DNA of 64,000 bases from Gari tellinella (GCA_922989275.2 OV277869.1:43260189-43324188), one strand, 5' to 3'. Positions 23,438 to 35,309 are shown, counted from the first letter of the stretch. The notes: a model not told the origin generated them from the sequence alone. Program-made: numbers and translations.

Positions 23438-26282
23438 AGCCGCATTGTGTTTTTGAGAAAGCTGCATAAAACGGTTGTTTGGGGTCCCATTTGAACTACG
23501 TGGGACGTGATTCTTTCACAAAAACCGGCTTTATCTAAGAAATTCGCTTTTTAAATTTCATTTATAATATTTTTGTGCTGCACAAATTAAAAAGCCCCCT
23601 TGTGAATGGAAAGAAGGACAACTCTGTAAATACAGGGCTCGAGATAACGGAAGTATTTCGAAAACTAAACTCTTTATTTCTGCTTTTAAACCCAATGGTG
23701 ACATACTCATTTAAATTGTCTCGAAGAGACGGTTTAATCAGTAGTAACAACATAGCATTCGGTGCTGAAATGAGTGAGAATATGTTAGATTAGTTCAGAT
23801 TACTCCCGCTTACATGTGTAGCTGGAGCACTGAAAATGACCCTGTTAACCCTTATTTTGCTGCACAGACGTCTGCTTTGACATTGTCGTCTGCAAAATGT
23901 GTTTAGTTTAGATTTATGCATTGTTTTAATTAAACAAACCTTAAGACGAGTGTCAAACAGGTTGGATCCAGATGAGACGCCGCGTCATGCGGCGTCTTTT
24001 TAGATTCAAATTGTTTGTAAACTCCGTAAAGTTACGACCAGTAGGCACAGGGTTAAACTCTATGAGATCCAGTAACAACGTGTAAATATTATTCACGGTG
24101 GGTAAACGATTTAAAAAAATACGGAGAATCTATACATTGAGCTTGCTTAAAATGACTGTTTCAGCCTTGTCCGCTCTCTAACTCAAACACTTCTTTTTTT
24201 TAGATCTTCACTAAACTTGCTACAACTGTTTATTCATATAGAATCTAGGTCAGGTTCAATAACTAGCAAAATCGCATAAGGCATGTCTGAGTTATTGCCC
24301 TTGAATAATTAAAAATTGACTGTTTTAGCATGTTCTGCTCTCTAACACAAACACATTTTATTGGATCTGCACCAAACTTGCTGACAACGTGTATTGGTAT
24401 TAAATCTAGGTCAAGGAAAAAAATCGAATACAGTTGAATGGAAATCCTTCAAGAGGTAAAGGAGAAATGGAGTGGTCATTTATTACTTAACTAATTACCA
24501 ACACGGCTAAGATGAAGCACATGCAACCATTGACCAAATATTTGGCTAAAATTAGAATAAAAACTGGTCCTTTTACAGAGTGAACAGGGCAAAAATAAGG
24601 ATAAAATAGCAAAATTTTAAAAATTAAAGAACCATAACTCCAACATGCCTTCGGCGATTTGGGTATTTATAGAACTGGACCAAGATTTTATACAAATATT
24701 ATTTTCAGCAAATTTGGTGAAGATCCAATTAAAACTGTTTGAGTCAGAAAGCTGACAAGCCTGAAGTAGTTACTCCAACATGCCTAGTGCGATTTTGGTA
24801 GTTAAGATGATTGACCTAGATTTAATATTAATAAACATTTTCAACAAGTTTGGTGAATATCTGATAAAACTGTATGTGTTAGAAAGCAAAAGAATGCTGA
24901 AATATTAATTTTTAATACTTAAAAGGCAAAAACTCAGACATGCCTTTTGCCATTTTAGTAGTATTCAAACCAAACCTTGATTTTATATAAATAAACATTT
25001 TCAGCAAGTTTGGTGAAAATCAATAAAAAAAAAGTATTTGTGTTATAGAGCAAAATATGGTGAAACAGTCCTTTTTAATACATAAAGGGCAATAACTAAG
25101 ATAATCCCTATGGGAATTTAGTAATAATCACACTGGACCTAGATTTTATATAAATAAAGAATTTCAGCAAGTTTGGTGAAGATCCGATGAAAACTCTTTG
25201 TGTTAGAGAGCAAAAAAGGCTGAAACAGCCATTTTTTAAAATATTACTCCAACATGCCTTATGCGATTTTAGTAGGATTCAAACTTAACCTTGATTTTTA
25301 TATTAATGAAAACTTTCAGCAAGTTTGGTGAAGATTCAAAAAAAAAAATTTGTGTTAGAGTGCAAAACTTGCTGAAAACAGTCATTTCTAATACAAAAAG
25401 GGCAAAAACTCAGATATGCCACATGCAATTTTTGTAATAATCAAACTAGACCTTAAACATTTTCAGCAAATTTAGTGAATATCCGATAAAAACTGTATGT
25501 GTTAGAGTGCAAAAGTGACTGAAACAGTCATTTTTTATTAATAAACAGGCAATAACTTAGATATATCTTATGCGATTTTAGTAGTAATCAAACTAAACCT
25601 TGATTTTATATCAATAAACATTTTCAGCAAGTTTGGTGAAGATCCAATAAAAGGCATCTGTGTTAGAGAGCAAAACTTTTGCTGAAAACAGCCATTTTTT
25701 AATACATAAAGGGCAAAAACTCAGATATGCCACATGCGATTTTAGTAATAATCAAACTAGACCTAAATTTTATATGAATAAATATTTTCAGCATGTTTGG
25801 TGAATATCCGATAAAAGCTGTTTGTTTTAGAGTGCAAAAATGACTGAAACAGTCATTTTCTATTAATTAACAGGCAATAACTCAAAAATACCTTATGCGA
25901 TTTTAGTAGTAATCAAACTAAACCTTGAATTTATATCAATGAACATTGTTTGTGGAAGATCGGATACAAAATAGTTGAGTTAGAGAGCGGACAAAAAAGT
26001 GTGATAGTCTAACTGACTGATGGATGGACGGGCGGAGGTAGATACGGTTGCACCCCCAGTGAAGTTGAGTTCGGCTGTATCACGTGATACTAAGCCGTGT
26101 GGAAATGTTTATGTCAGACGTTCTATTTTCGGTTTTTTATGATTTTAAATTGCCCTTTTGGTGATTTAGGTCCGTCTTCATCATTTCATATATCAGTTTG
26201 GCCCATAAGAATGTTCAAACATTATTATTAACCGTTATTGTATTTCAGGCATTAAGAAAAGGTCTGAAAACACAATGGGACT
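23438..26282 (+). mobile_element. TTAA-flanked element with internal tandem repeats, copy A
   Basis: TTAA at 23434-23437 and 23283+3000 (26283-26286). The ends AGCCGCATTGTGTTTT and AAAACACAATGGGACT are inverted repeats. The same family occurs at 48332-50255 and, reversed, from 54731. The inside holds a P2-type palindrome (about 23956-24018) and then from about 24150 to 25950 about 13 diverged units of about 140 bp. Each unit has GGGCAATAACTCAGACATGC, GCGATTTTAGTAGT..TCAAA and TTTTCAGCAAGTTTGGTGAA. Non-coding. TTAA targeting suggests piggyBac- or Kolobok-type mobilisation. Confidence 0.75.
24100..25980 (+). repeat. Internal tandem array of about 140-bp units
   Basis: Units share ATGCC..ATGCGATTTT, TTGATTTTATAT.AATAAA, TTTTCAGCAAGTTTGGTGAA, GATCC.AT.AAA and TGTGTTAGAG.GCAAAA. 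Their first two units are inverted relative to the remainder (CCGCTCTCTAACTCAAACAC near 24170), so the array has an orientation switch. No consistent frame. The same units form the array at 49000-49960 and the region 55270-56136. Confidence 0.7.
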
Positions 26283-26340
26283 TTAAATCCTGTAAAAGAA
26301 TTCCCTTAAATTCCCCTTTCCACTAGCAGACTCAATGTAT

Positions 26341-26985
26341 TCAAAGTACAAAGTATACTGACTGTCTTGGTTGTCTCTTCCATATTGTATGGTCCTGCAA
26401 TTTTTCAGGTTTAAACGCAACTGCCACACATTTGACCACGTGTAAGACATCTAAGTCGTGTGGGATAATATCACTGTTACTGTCTTTGGTGTAAAGTTTG
26501 GTACCACCAGCGAATAATTTCATAATACTACTCACAACTCCAGGGAGGTCATTTAAAAAAACGAATAATATGGGTCCCAGGATACTTCCCTGAGGTACCC
26601 CACTTAAAACATCTTTCCATGAAGAAGACTCTCCTTTCACTGATACATATTGCCTACGGCCAGTAAAAAGACACGTATCTATGACAAAACCGACCTTCTG
26701 ATACCAAATACTGATACTTTCCTAATCAACGTTAATATACGTTGCTGTCAAAAACTAAATATACAATATATTGTCCCAAGTTTCATCACCCTGAGTGTAG
26801 TGCGACTAATCCTCCATGAAATTAATTTACTGTAAAACGCAGGATCTCCTAGAACAAAAACCAAATTGAGCATTAAATAAACTGATATATAATTGTTTCT
26901 GACAAAATATTTAAATATTTGTGCCCTAATCATTTTTTCTAAACACTTACAACTACTGAAGATTGGCTACCAAGGTGATAGTTGA
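26341..26985 (-). pseudogene. CR1-like LINE reverse-transcriptase relic
   Basis: Minus-strand readings in shifting frames give CKCLEKMIRAQIFKYFV, then FTGRRQYVSVKGESSSW followed by SGVPQGSILGPILFVFLNDL, then a degraded catalytic box FAGGTKLY in place of FADDTKLY. Both catalytic aspartates of the palm are therefore gone. Further downstream the frame continues about 60 residues. Several frameshifts separate the pieces. This is a different clade from the RT at 9046, judged by PQGS.LGP and the expected FADD. Confidence 0.75.
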
Positions 26986-27187
26986 AAATACTCATGAACC
27001 ATTACACTATTTTAATGTGTGTGTATGTGTGAAATGCAGTACCAGAATATACGTGAAAGAATAGTAAGGACAAAACAGAAATGTGTGTCTCTGTCCAACG
27101 CAATTGCCTGCTATGGAACTACTGGGATTCCGTAGAACAAAATGTTGAATTTGGGAGACATCCGGTCAAAAGGTATACATGTACATG

Positions 27188-27437
27188 TACAGTGGAGAAT
27201 CTGTTATTCTTTCCCAATAAACGCGTTTACGCTAAAACTATTATTTGCAGTGCAAACAGTTTGGAGCCAGATCAGACGCCGGGTAACCCGGCGTCTGATC
27301 AGGCTCCAAACTGTTTGCCACCAAGATAAACAAGAATTATCAGAATTGTCCAAAAGTTGTTCTTTTCTACGTTTTAGTGCTTTGCGTTTGCGTACGTTTG
27401 CGTTTAAACGGGAAAGAATAACAGATTCTCCACTGTA
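27188..27437 (+). mobile_element. T1 MITE, copy 3
   Basis: TACAGTGGAGAATCTGTTAT to CAGATTCTCCACTGTA. The hairpin is at about 27255-27320. The body is almost identical to copies 5 and 6 (38262, 41135), so these insertions are recent. Preceded by TACATGTACATG. Confidence 0.8.
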
Positions 27438-27529
27438 CCCAACTAGAGGTAGAATGCGTTCACACCAATCTAAGCTTTATGATAAAGATCGATATGCAAA
27501 ATGGAATATTAATCAACATTACGATAGTC

Positions 27530-27763
27530 GGAAAGATGTGGAATACTTGAAAGGGTGAAACGACTAAGTTTTAATCACAAAAACTCTGTATTGAGTATTA
27601 AAACTTAATACTCAATAAATATACCACATTGGCTAAAAATATTTTCGGAAAGATGTGGAATACTTGAAAGGGTGAAACGACTAAGTTTTAATCACAAAAA
27701 CTCTGTATTGAGTATTAAAACTTAATACTCAATAAATATACCACATTGGCTAAAAATATTTTC
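27530..27763 (+). repeat. Perfect 117-bp tandem duplication
   Basis: Two consecutive identical copies (27530-27646 and 27647-27763). Each contains GGTGAAACGACTAAGTTTTA and the near-palindrome TTGAGTATTAAAACTTAATA-CTCAA. No mismatches were seen. It may be a true recent duplication or an assembly artefact. Confidence 0.8.
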
Positions 27764-28144
27764 ACTCAGTATAAATAATTAGTCAATGAAAAGGAGCATG
27801 CCTAAAATTCCATTAATTCAGGTGTATTTGAGTTGTCAGAAGCTAAAAAAGTAACGAACATTATTACATATTCAATGAAACGGATTGGACAACAGATGTA
27901 GCCTGTGAGATGAGAGCCCACTCTTTTTTTCAGAAACATAGACGATATTGCAAACACTTTCAGGGCATCTTAACGCATTCAAACCTGACGACCAGTATAT
28001 GCGTTTCATTACAATATACACTCGTAGAATACACTTATGTAAACGGCGAAGATCCTGGCAAAGTTCTACACTGTTTGGTATTTTGCGATATTTTAGGGAA
28101 AACAACCCTATATAGTCGCAAATGGACTATAATTATCTAGACGT

Positions 28145-28371
28145 ATCCCATTTGTGCCCACGATCCCATATATGGGACATAGGCAAACAGTGTAGACTCT
28201 GATCAGACGCCGCCTTATGCGGCGTCTTATCAGAGTCTACACTGTTAGCTGATAGGAATTTCAATATAAAACAAAATGAAAATGAAAATTTTGACCAGGC
28301 ATTCTTTTGATAAAAAACGGACTAATCCAATATATAAACATGGAAGAATCCACTGGGTATAAATGGATTAA
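28145..28371 (+). mobile_element. P1 MITE
   Basis: CCCATTTGTGCCCACGATCC at the left and TATAAATGGATTAA at the right. Hairpin 28183-28249 with the apex GCCTTATGC and one substitution in the right arm (CTTATC for CTGATC). The left TTAA is not preserved. Confidence 0.7.
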
Positions 28372-28487
28372 TTTGAAACTGGAATTGACCATTAAACGTT
28401 TCAGGGATGACTGAGATAATACATTCGCACTTCTTCGCCTGAATATTCCTACAAAACAAAGTCCACACTATAAACATCTATCAGAAC

Positions 28488-28636
28488 TACAGTCGAACTT
28501 CGATATCTCGAACTCGCTTTACTCGAACTATCCGATATTTCGAAACAAGAATTTGCCTTATTTCAAGCTCGGTTTTAACTTTGAAATACGGGTATGTTCG
28601 ACTTCACCGAATTCGAGATATCGAAGTTCGACTGTA
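28488..28636 (+). mobile_element. T3 MITE, TA-flanked
   Basis: TACAGTCGAACTTCGATATC at the left and GATATCGAAGTTCGACTGTA at the right, a perfect terminal inverted repeat continuing as TCGAACTCGCTT and ACCGAATTCGA. 149 bp with no GCAAACAG hairpin. The ends resemble pogo/Tigger MITEs (inference). A longer copy is at 45181-45344 and decayed copies at about 29099-29285 and 44932-45060. Confidence 0.75.
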
Positions 28637-30074
28637 TGACATTGCGTAATAATATAAAGAAAATTAACGGGATCAACAAGAACGACTGCAAGCTCATGTC
28701 AGAGAGGTCCTCTAAGATAACAAAGTCTCATCTGGGTCTACACTGATTTCGAAAAGCGTCACTTTAACAGTAGAGGTAAATAAGCTTTGAAACAAAAGGA
28801 AAACTAATAAATGTATACCCTCGTTATGCAAACTCCTAACTGTTTGCAACCTCTGATAAGGATCCAAACTATGTAACACAAATGTTTTTATTTTGTCAAC
28901 GACCTTTTTAAAGCAAAAAATAATTTAGAGAGACAATGACATATACAAATTTAATTGATTAATCAATTGATAAATCTATTAATACTTTTTTTGTTGTTTG
29001 AGCATTTTGCTATTTATTGTTGCCTTAGTTACACAGTTTACAAATACATATAGTATGGATCCTAAATATTGGCCGTGTTATTCGACGCCTCATCTTAATC
29101 TCTACATTCGAAACTCGATACTTCAAACTCGCTTAAATCAATCCTACCAGTATTTCGTTAGTTGAATTTGATAAGTCGATCTCGCTTAAGTCGAACACAA
29201 CTGTAAGGCCACGTTTTAACTTGAAATACGGGTATGTTCAAACTAACGCGATTTCGTAGAATCGAGATTGTTTTTACTGTATATGATAAGCTTATTATAT
29301 TTTGCTAAACATTACTTCAATTTCTGTAAGAAAATATTGCACACTTTTTTTTCAGCAAATTACTTAGAAAATTAAACAAAGACATTTCATAATGATTTAA
29401 AAAATGTTATAGAAACGAACACCAAACTCTCCGTCTTACCTTTACTAAGTTGCCTCTTAAACGTTGCACACTTTCACCATGAACGTATAAATTCAATTCC
29501 AGTGCAGAGATATGAACTCAAGTATATATCCGCCTTGGAATCGATCAATACCATACAAAGACAAGCCCCCTTGTAAGGCAGCATCAGGAACTCAAACGTT
29601 TACGCTTATACTGAATATTTTAAATAAATTTGATCCAAATCAGACACCGCGTAAAACCGCATAGATATTTCAAATGTCATCAATCGAAAATTTGTAATTT
29701 GAAAGCAGATTGTAATTTTGTAAAACATGAAACAGCAGAAAAAGGGGATTAAACGAGAAGAACAAAATATCACAGACACATCAAGGTGCAAAGTTTTAAA
29801 TTTCATAGAAAAGGTGATATTTTGTTCCAGATCATGCATTATTTAATATAATCATCAAAGAGACTGACCATCAGGTAGTCTCTGTCGTTAGAAAGAAAAT
29901 ATTTCAAATCTACCTTTTCAATTTCTTTTTACAACGCACACTTCTTAACAAATCTATTATTTCAATACATATAGAAAGAGATTGTCCAGAAACGAGGGGG
30001 GTGTTAAATTGTAGTTATATCGGCAATACTTTAGTTACATACTAACTGGTAAGTTACACACAGTGCTCCTTTCC
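28637..30074. other. Region without recognised gene
   Basis: AT-rich. It contains one decayed T3 MITE (about 29099-29285) and a degraded hairpin (about 28740-28880), and otherwise nothing I can support on either strand. Confidence 0.5.
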
Positions 30075-30307
30075 TTAACCCTTTGAACCCTAGTCACGCA
30101 TATAGGCGTCCTTTTCAAACACTGTACATGTGAATAGTACACTTGTCCTGTGCAAACAGTGATGACCCAGATCAGAGGGCTCCGAAAGGAGCCCTCTGAT
30201 CAGGGTCTTCACTGTTTGTCATAATGCCAAGCCTTAAATGTCAGAAATGGACTAGACTAAAATGGAAACTGGAATTGTCCATTTAAAGTTTTAGGGAGGA
30301 AAGAGTT
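30075..30307 (+). mobile_element. P4 MITE with variant hairpin
   Basis: TTAACCCTTTGAACCCTAGT at the left and GGGAGGAAAGAGTT at the right. The hairpin 30153-30219 has GCAAACAGTG arms and an apex of GAGGGCTCC-GAAA-GGAGCCCTC instead of GACGCCG. The outer arm and GATCAGA are the same as in other families. The fuller copy 39637-39886 retains TTAA on both sides. Confidence 0.7.
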
Positions 30308-30530
30308 CCGAACAACGATTTACTCCTTACAACAACGTTTGTCACTGCTCCCCAAAACAACGGATGACAAACAATTTGAATCAAGGTCAGACGTCGCGTA
30401 ACGCCGATCTTGATTCGAGCTTCTTTTTTTTACAAATATAAGCCAAGTTCCCTCCCTAAAACAATTCCCTCCGAACAACACAACTATCATTTGTATACCA
30501 TTGGATGTTGTTGTATAGCAGGAGTACTGT
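30308..30530. mobile_element. T4 MITE fragment
   Basis: Contains TCACTGCTCCCC, a half hairpin with GGTCAGACGTCGCGTAACG, then AAGTTCCCTCCCT and TACCATTGGATGTTGTTGTA with a right end GGAGTACTGTA. The left side is scrambled. Confidence 0.5.
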
Positions 30531-30985
30531 ACACGTATATCATGTCTATCAATACATACCAAGACGTATCATCTTGGTCTGCTCTGTTTGACAACATATG
30601 CCCTTTTCACGCTGGGTATTAATGATTCGTTACGTTACATGTTGAAAACACAAGAGTAAACTTTGCCATTAAAACAGAATTGGATATTAAAATCAGTACA
30701 AAATGTAAAAATGTATGCCATTCTATTTCTGCATACGTTTTCAAAACAAGTTTAATATCTTTGTACAAAATTCGAATATTTTGTAAAATATTATTCACTT
30801 TCACAAATGCTGATAACCAGTGGGAATAGATGCCTTTTCTTTTTGAAGTCAATATCTGTTTCTGATAGCTTTTAATTGTGTTCAATGCATAAAGGAAAAT
30901 GCTTTTCGCGTGCATCTCCAACCTGCGGGTGGATACGTACATCAACATGAACTTTAAAGAGATGAAAGCAAGTTTCAACTGCTTA

Positions 30986-31229
30986 AGCGTTTCCCTTTAC
31001 CCAATAGCCCATTTTGAAAATTGAAGAAAAGTGTCAACTTAAAGCAGGTTAGATGTAAAGCAGAATGCGCCTTAAGGCGCATTATGCATTACTTTCAGCC
31101 TGTTTTAGCTACCATCTGCTAGGATATTGGAAATAATTCTTATTTATTACACTCTAAAATGGATTTATTTTCTACAGTGTATGAATAAAATAAAGGCTTG
31201 AAAAGGCGTATCTATGGGGTAATTGGTTA
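30986..31229. mobile_element. P3 MITE, degenerate
   Basis: CCCTTTACCCAATAGCCC at the left and ATGGGGTAATTGGTTAA at the right. Hairpin AAAGCAGGTTAGATGTAAAG / CATTACTTTCAGCCTGTTTT with CGCCTTAAGGCG at the apex. Several unpaired changes. The preceding 30531-30985 has no identifiable feature. Confidence 0.55.
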
Positions 31230-31422
31230 AACGTTATCAGCAACTAAACCGGTATTTGCATACAGTTTGGATTACAAGCCGATGCATATAAACACTGCAT
31301 CTTAAATGAATGAGAATCTGAGAAATTTGCTACAGTTTTGTTATTATTATGAAGACATTCACTTTAATCATTTAAGAGGCTTATTATTTGACAATTAAAT
31401 TCCAATAACAGAAGACAAACAA

Positions 31423-31634
31423 TTTAACCCCTTCACTGCCTTCTCCGAATACAATGCTTAGCATATTCGCAAACAGTTTAAATCCTGATCAGACAAGGCG
31501 TAACTCGGCGTGTAATCAGGATCCAAACTATCTGACACTAACTTAAACCAAAATACATCAAATTTAAATTTGAGAAATAAAAGCAGGAGACAACTGGTTC
31601 AATATGACGACTTAATGGCAGTGATAGGAGTTAA
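31423..31634. mobile_element. P2 MITE
   Basis: TTAACCCCTTCACTGCCTTC at the left and ATGGCAGTGATAGGAGTTAA at the right. The hairpin (31470-31538) is partly decayed on one arm (GACAAGGCGTAACTCGGCG). Confidence 0.65.
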
Positions 31635-31729
31635 TTACTAATTTTCCTAGAAATACAACAAATATTATCTTACAAGTGTATTTAATCGTATCAGAAAAAA
31701 ACGTTTTACAATAAAATGTAAGTTTATTC

Positions 31730-31979
31730 TACAGTGGAGAATCTGTTATTCTTTCCCGTTTAAACGCAAACGTACGCAAACGCAAAGAACTAAAACGTAG
31801 AAAAGAACAACGTTTGGACAATTCTGATAATTCATGTTTATCTTGGTGGCAAACAGTTTGGAGCCTGATCAGACGCCGGGTTACCCGGCGTCTGATCTGG
31901 CTCCAAACTGTTTGCACTGCAAATAATAGTTTTAGCGTAAACGCGTTTATTGGGAAAGAATAACAGATTCTCCACTGTA
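31730..31979 (-). mobile_element. T1 MITE, copy 4
   Basis: 250 bp, TACAGTGGAGAATC to GATTCTCCACTGTA. Hairpin about 31849-31916. Reverse orientation. Immediately followed by a fragment TACAGTGAAGATGTTATTC (about 31991) that looks like the left end of another T1 copy, so T1 may insert next to T1. Confidence 0.8.
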
Positions 31980-32049
31980 CTTTTACGGATACAGTGAAGA
32001 TGTTATTCTTTCCTGTGTAACCATTTTACTTCCAAATTTTCCGCGTGTT

Positions 32050-32260
32050 TTTTACCCCTTCAACGTTTCATTGTCGTCTGCTTCAATTTTGTTGTCTGCA
32101 ATGCCATTTCAAAGTAAAAAAATAAAATAGGACAGTATGACTCAAGAAATTTCAAAACGAGTGTCAAACAGTTTGGATCCTGATCAGACGCCGCGTTACG
32201 CGGCGATTGATCAGGATCCAAATTGTTTGCAAACGCGCTTTTAAGCGTCATTGAGAGCGA
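32050..32260 (-). mobile_element. P2 MITE (reverse)
   Basis: ACCCCTTCAACGTTTCATTG with GTCGTCTGC at the left, hairpin 32165-32230 with apex CGTTACG and one lesion (GGCGATTGATC for GGCGTCTGATC), right part AAGCGTCATTGAGAGC. 32261-32530 contains only a decayed P3 hairpin arm (about 32308). Confidence 0.6.
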
Positions 32261-32560
32261 ACGGGTAGCTCAAGGCATAGTTGTAGTTTTGAAGACATGT
32301 GACAACTTAAAGCAGGTTGAAAGTTAAGCAGAACGTGCCTTCTGCTATGAAAAAACCTAAAGAGTAAAACAAAATGACTAGACCTAATTGGGAACTGTAA
32401 ATGTCCATTCGATGTGCTTCAGAGGAGAATTTGCGTTAAATAGAACGGACAGACAGAATGCATGAAAGTTTTGTTCTGCATATGTAATTATCATTCAAAA
32501 TTGATGTCTGCAACAATTCTCAAAAAAGACTTAACCCTTTTACTCTCAATGACGCTTTAA

Positions 32561-34194
32561 GGGTGTATCAAACCCATAAACGGAATGTTCAAAGTATGAA
32601 ACCGTATTTTCTTTCATGTTTATTTTGGAAGAGCTGACCAATGAAACAATAGAAAAAAATCATATGTTGGTGAGCATTATTTTGCACTACGGCAATTTGG
32701 AAAAGATGTGTCAAACCCGGATTTTTTCTCAAATGTTGTCAAATTTAAAGTATAAGCTTCAGTAAAATCTATTTTAAATAAAAACAATCATGGTAATTTT
32801 GTTTTTCATTACGTATTTCATATAAATGGACATCAACAATATAAATGAATATCACCACAGTGTGTGATCCGGGGTCTTGTATCAGTTCGAGTTGGTTGTG
32901 TAATCCAGATCTCACGAGAGGCGCAGCCTCGAGTGTGATCTGGATTACACAACCAACTCGAACTGATACAAGACCCCGGATCACACACTGTGGTGATGTT
33001 CCTTTTATTATATACCTAAACTGTTTGGGACTAGATCTAGATCTATATGTTGTTCAACCGATTTATCAAATATACGCATACATGTAGGCCCCATTATGTT
33101 AAAAATCCTGAGTTCTATTCACCACCTTCACCTATCCCGTAGTCTGGACGACCGTTGGGGCACTACAGATGACTTGGCAACCAGTTATATGCAAAACTAT
33201 ACATGGAAGTCATGTGACCACCAATAAATTACGTAATTATTTTTTTTAATTAATATTATAAGCGTTTCAGAGCATGAGTTGAACTTTTTTAAGCTTTATC
33301 CTTTGGAGGAAAACTTTAGTAAACGTCGGTTGTGTGGATTATTCACGCTTAAAATGGAAATTAACCTATTTAAAGTTGACCAATTCTTAGTTTCACATTT
33401 TTTTCAAAATAGCATCGGACTTGGAATTCCAAAACGTCACGCGCAACGCTTCTTTATATTAATAGATCGTGTACAACCTGTGTGCATAAAAGCAGTGACG
33501 TCAACATTGTGTAGCATATATGCCATCTGATACGGACCATCTGATACGGAAAAAGATTGTATGGCCTGTATTGGCTTGTTTTCAGAATAGGTATATAATA
33601 AATCTTTTTATCGGAAATGATGTTTCTTTTAAAAAAAATATTTTTATGAAATATAGTAAAAAACATATTTTATAGTATCTAACTTTTTCTATTATAATAC
33701 CAAATTAAAACCCATACAAAGGCAATTCAAAATATGAAAAGGAATTGATAGGTCAGTGTTGAAAATTTTGAGTTATAAAAGAAAGTGGATTTATCTCCCT
33801 TTACAAATTTACAAAATAGTACCATCAATGATATTAAGAACTTCATAAATTTCTCACTTGATGCCTGTTTTGTCTTATTTTAGTCTTTCTATGAGAGAAG
33901 ACTACCATAGAAATGGAACAAATACTAAAAAACCAAATTACAATGTTTGTTTCCCTTAAAAAATAGAAATTCCTGAAGCGGTTTCTTTAAAAAGGACACA
34001 ATCAGAAATATCAAATCCTAATCTGACACACCTTTTAGAACTGGCCGTAGAGCCGAAAATTGTACACCAAAATACAACATTTTTCTATGTACCCATTCAA
34101 TTTAAAGAGCTCTTCAAAACAAAACCACAAAAGAGTATTTTTATTTACTTTAGAAATTCACAAATTCATGAGTTTGATACACACTTAAAGCGCG
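32561..34194. mobile_element. TTAA element P5, copy 1, with long subterminal inverted repeat
   Basis: TTAA at 32557-32560 and 34195-34198. Ends GGGTGTATCAAAC and GTTTGATACACAC. About 280 bp at each end are inverted copies of each other with divergence (left CATGGTAATTTTGTTTTTCA, right AAACCAAATTACAATG..). Non-coding. The centre contains the 61-bp-arm hairpin 32851-32997. A second copy is at 47913-50756. Confidence 0.7.
32851..32997. repeat. Long perfect inverted repeat (61-bp arms, 25-bp apex)
   Basis: Arms 32851-32911 and 32937-32997 are perfect complements (starting ATCACCACAGTGTGTGATCC). The 25-bp apex is itself foldable: CAC-GA-GAGGC-GCA-GCCTC-GA-GTG, with facing GA/GA mismatches. The arms have no similarity to the other repeats in the window. 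Confidence 0.85.
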
Positions 34195-34710
34195 TTTGCA
34201 AACAGTTTGGGTCTTGATCAGACGCCGCGTCACGCGGCGTCTAATAAGGATCCAAACTGTTTGATACTCGTTTAAATATATTTCAGTCATATTGCCTTAT
34301 TGTTTTTACTACAACATTGCAGACAACAAAATTGAAGAAGACGACAATGAAACGGTGAAGGGGTAAAAATCTCACGGAAAAGTTGGCAGGGAAGGGTTAA
34401 GGGCAGTTTACATTGACAAATTCGTCCCATCGTACAGAAGTTTGTCTAAAGGTTTAAAGCAACACGTAAGAACATTATTATGTGCTGAACTAATCGAAAA
34501 TGAAAATATAGGCTAGGGTTTTCTGAGAGCGACCTGATTTAGAATAGAAGAGTGATTGGATATAGAGCAGAATATTAAATTAATCATTTTCATTGTTGAT
34601 GTTGTTGTTGTTATTGTTATCATCATTTATTTTTTATTATTATCATCACCATCATCATCATCATCATTGTTCGTACTCATCAATGTCATCAGCATCATCG
34701 TAATCATATT

Positions 34711-34885
34711 ACAGTAGAACCCCTATATTACGACCACTAAATAGAAGGCTAATTGTCCGTAAAAAGGACAGGTGACTGCTTAAAGCAATGTGAAAGTGAA
34801 ACATATTCACATTGCGTTAAGCAGTCACCTGTCTTAAACGATTAATATTTGACACAACTTAGTGGTCGTAATAGAAATGGTTTTG
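34711..34885 (+). mobile_element. T2 MITE, shortened hairpin
   Basis: TACAGTAGAACCCCTATATT, then ACGACCACTAA at the left and TTAGTGGTCGTAATAGAAAT at the right. The hairpin is GACAGGTGACTGCTTAAAGC with GCGTTAAGCAGTCACCTGTC, with a shorter apex. Upstream 34590-34705 is a (ATC/GTT)n-type microsatellite. 34401-34590 has nothing recognisable. Confidence 0.65.
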
Positions 34886-35100
34886 ATCTCTGTGAAACCA
34901 GCTGACTACGGGTCTGTGATATAGTTCATGGGAAGCTTATTTTATAGATGAATGGTATAGTTCAACTATGGATAATGTAGGTCCTGGGATGGGTGGGACA
35001 ACAATGACTTTCAAATCATTATTTTTAATAAAGCCATTGATCGTTTCTATTTGACTCATTTTAAAGTTGATTTTACTTAAGGAATAATTCGATTATGTAT

Positions 35101-35202
35101 TGTATTCATGGAGGTATGAGAAAAAACCTAACCACACTGTGAAGCGAAGCGGTTTCATACAAAAGTGTAACCAGGTTTATTTTTCATACCTCCATGAATA
35201 CA
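35101..35202. repeat. Long imperfect inverted repeat with GCGAAGC apex
   Basis: TGTATTCATGGAGGTATGAG pairs with the segment CATACCTCCATGAATACA, then AAACCT..CACT with AGTG..AGGTTT. The apex contains GTGAAGCGAAGCGG, including GCGAAGC, a sequence known to form an unusually stable DNA mini-hairpin. Compare 32851, 46971 and 51739. Confidence 0.7.
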
Positions 35203-35309
35203 ACAAATGTTCCGAATTTTTCCTTATAATTTAATCACACATGTGAATTTTAGAAAGTAGTTAGACAGAAAATCTGACACGAGTCTTCATTATTTAACAC
35301 TTTTAAAAC

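Larger units (their letters stand above)
32531..34400. mobile_element. P2 MITE split by a 1.6-kb TTAA insertion
   Basis: The left piece 32531-32560 (TTAACCCTTTTACTCTCAAT..GACGCTTTAA) continues after 34194 with TTAAAGCGCGTTTGCAAACA, the hairpin (34199-34263, apex CGTCACG) and GAAACGGTGAAGGGGTAAA. The order matches the uninterrupted reverse copy at 32050-32260 (GCGTCATTGAGAG). So the P2 copy was the target of the element at 32561-34194. Confidence 0.7.
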
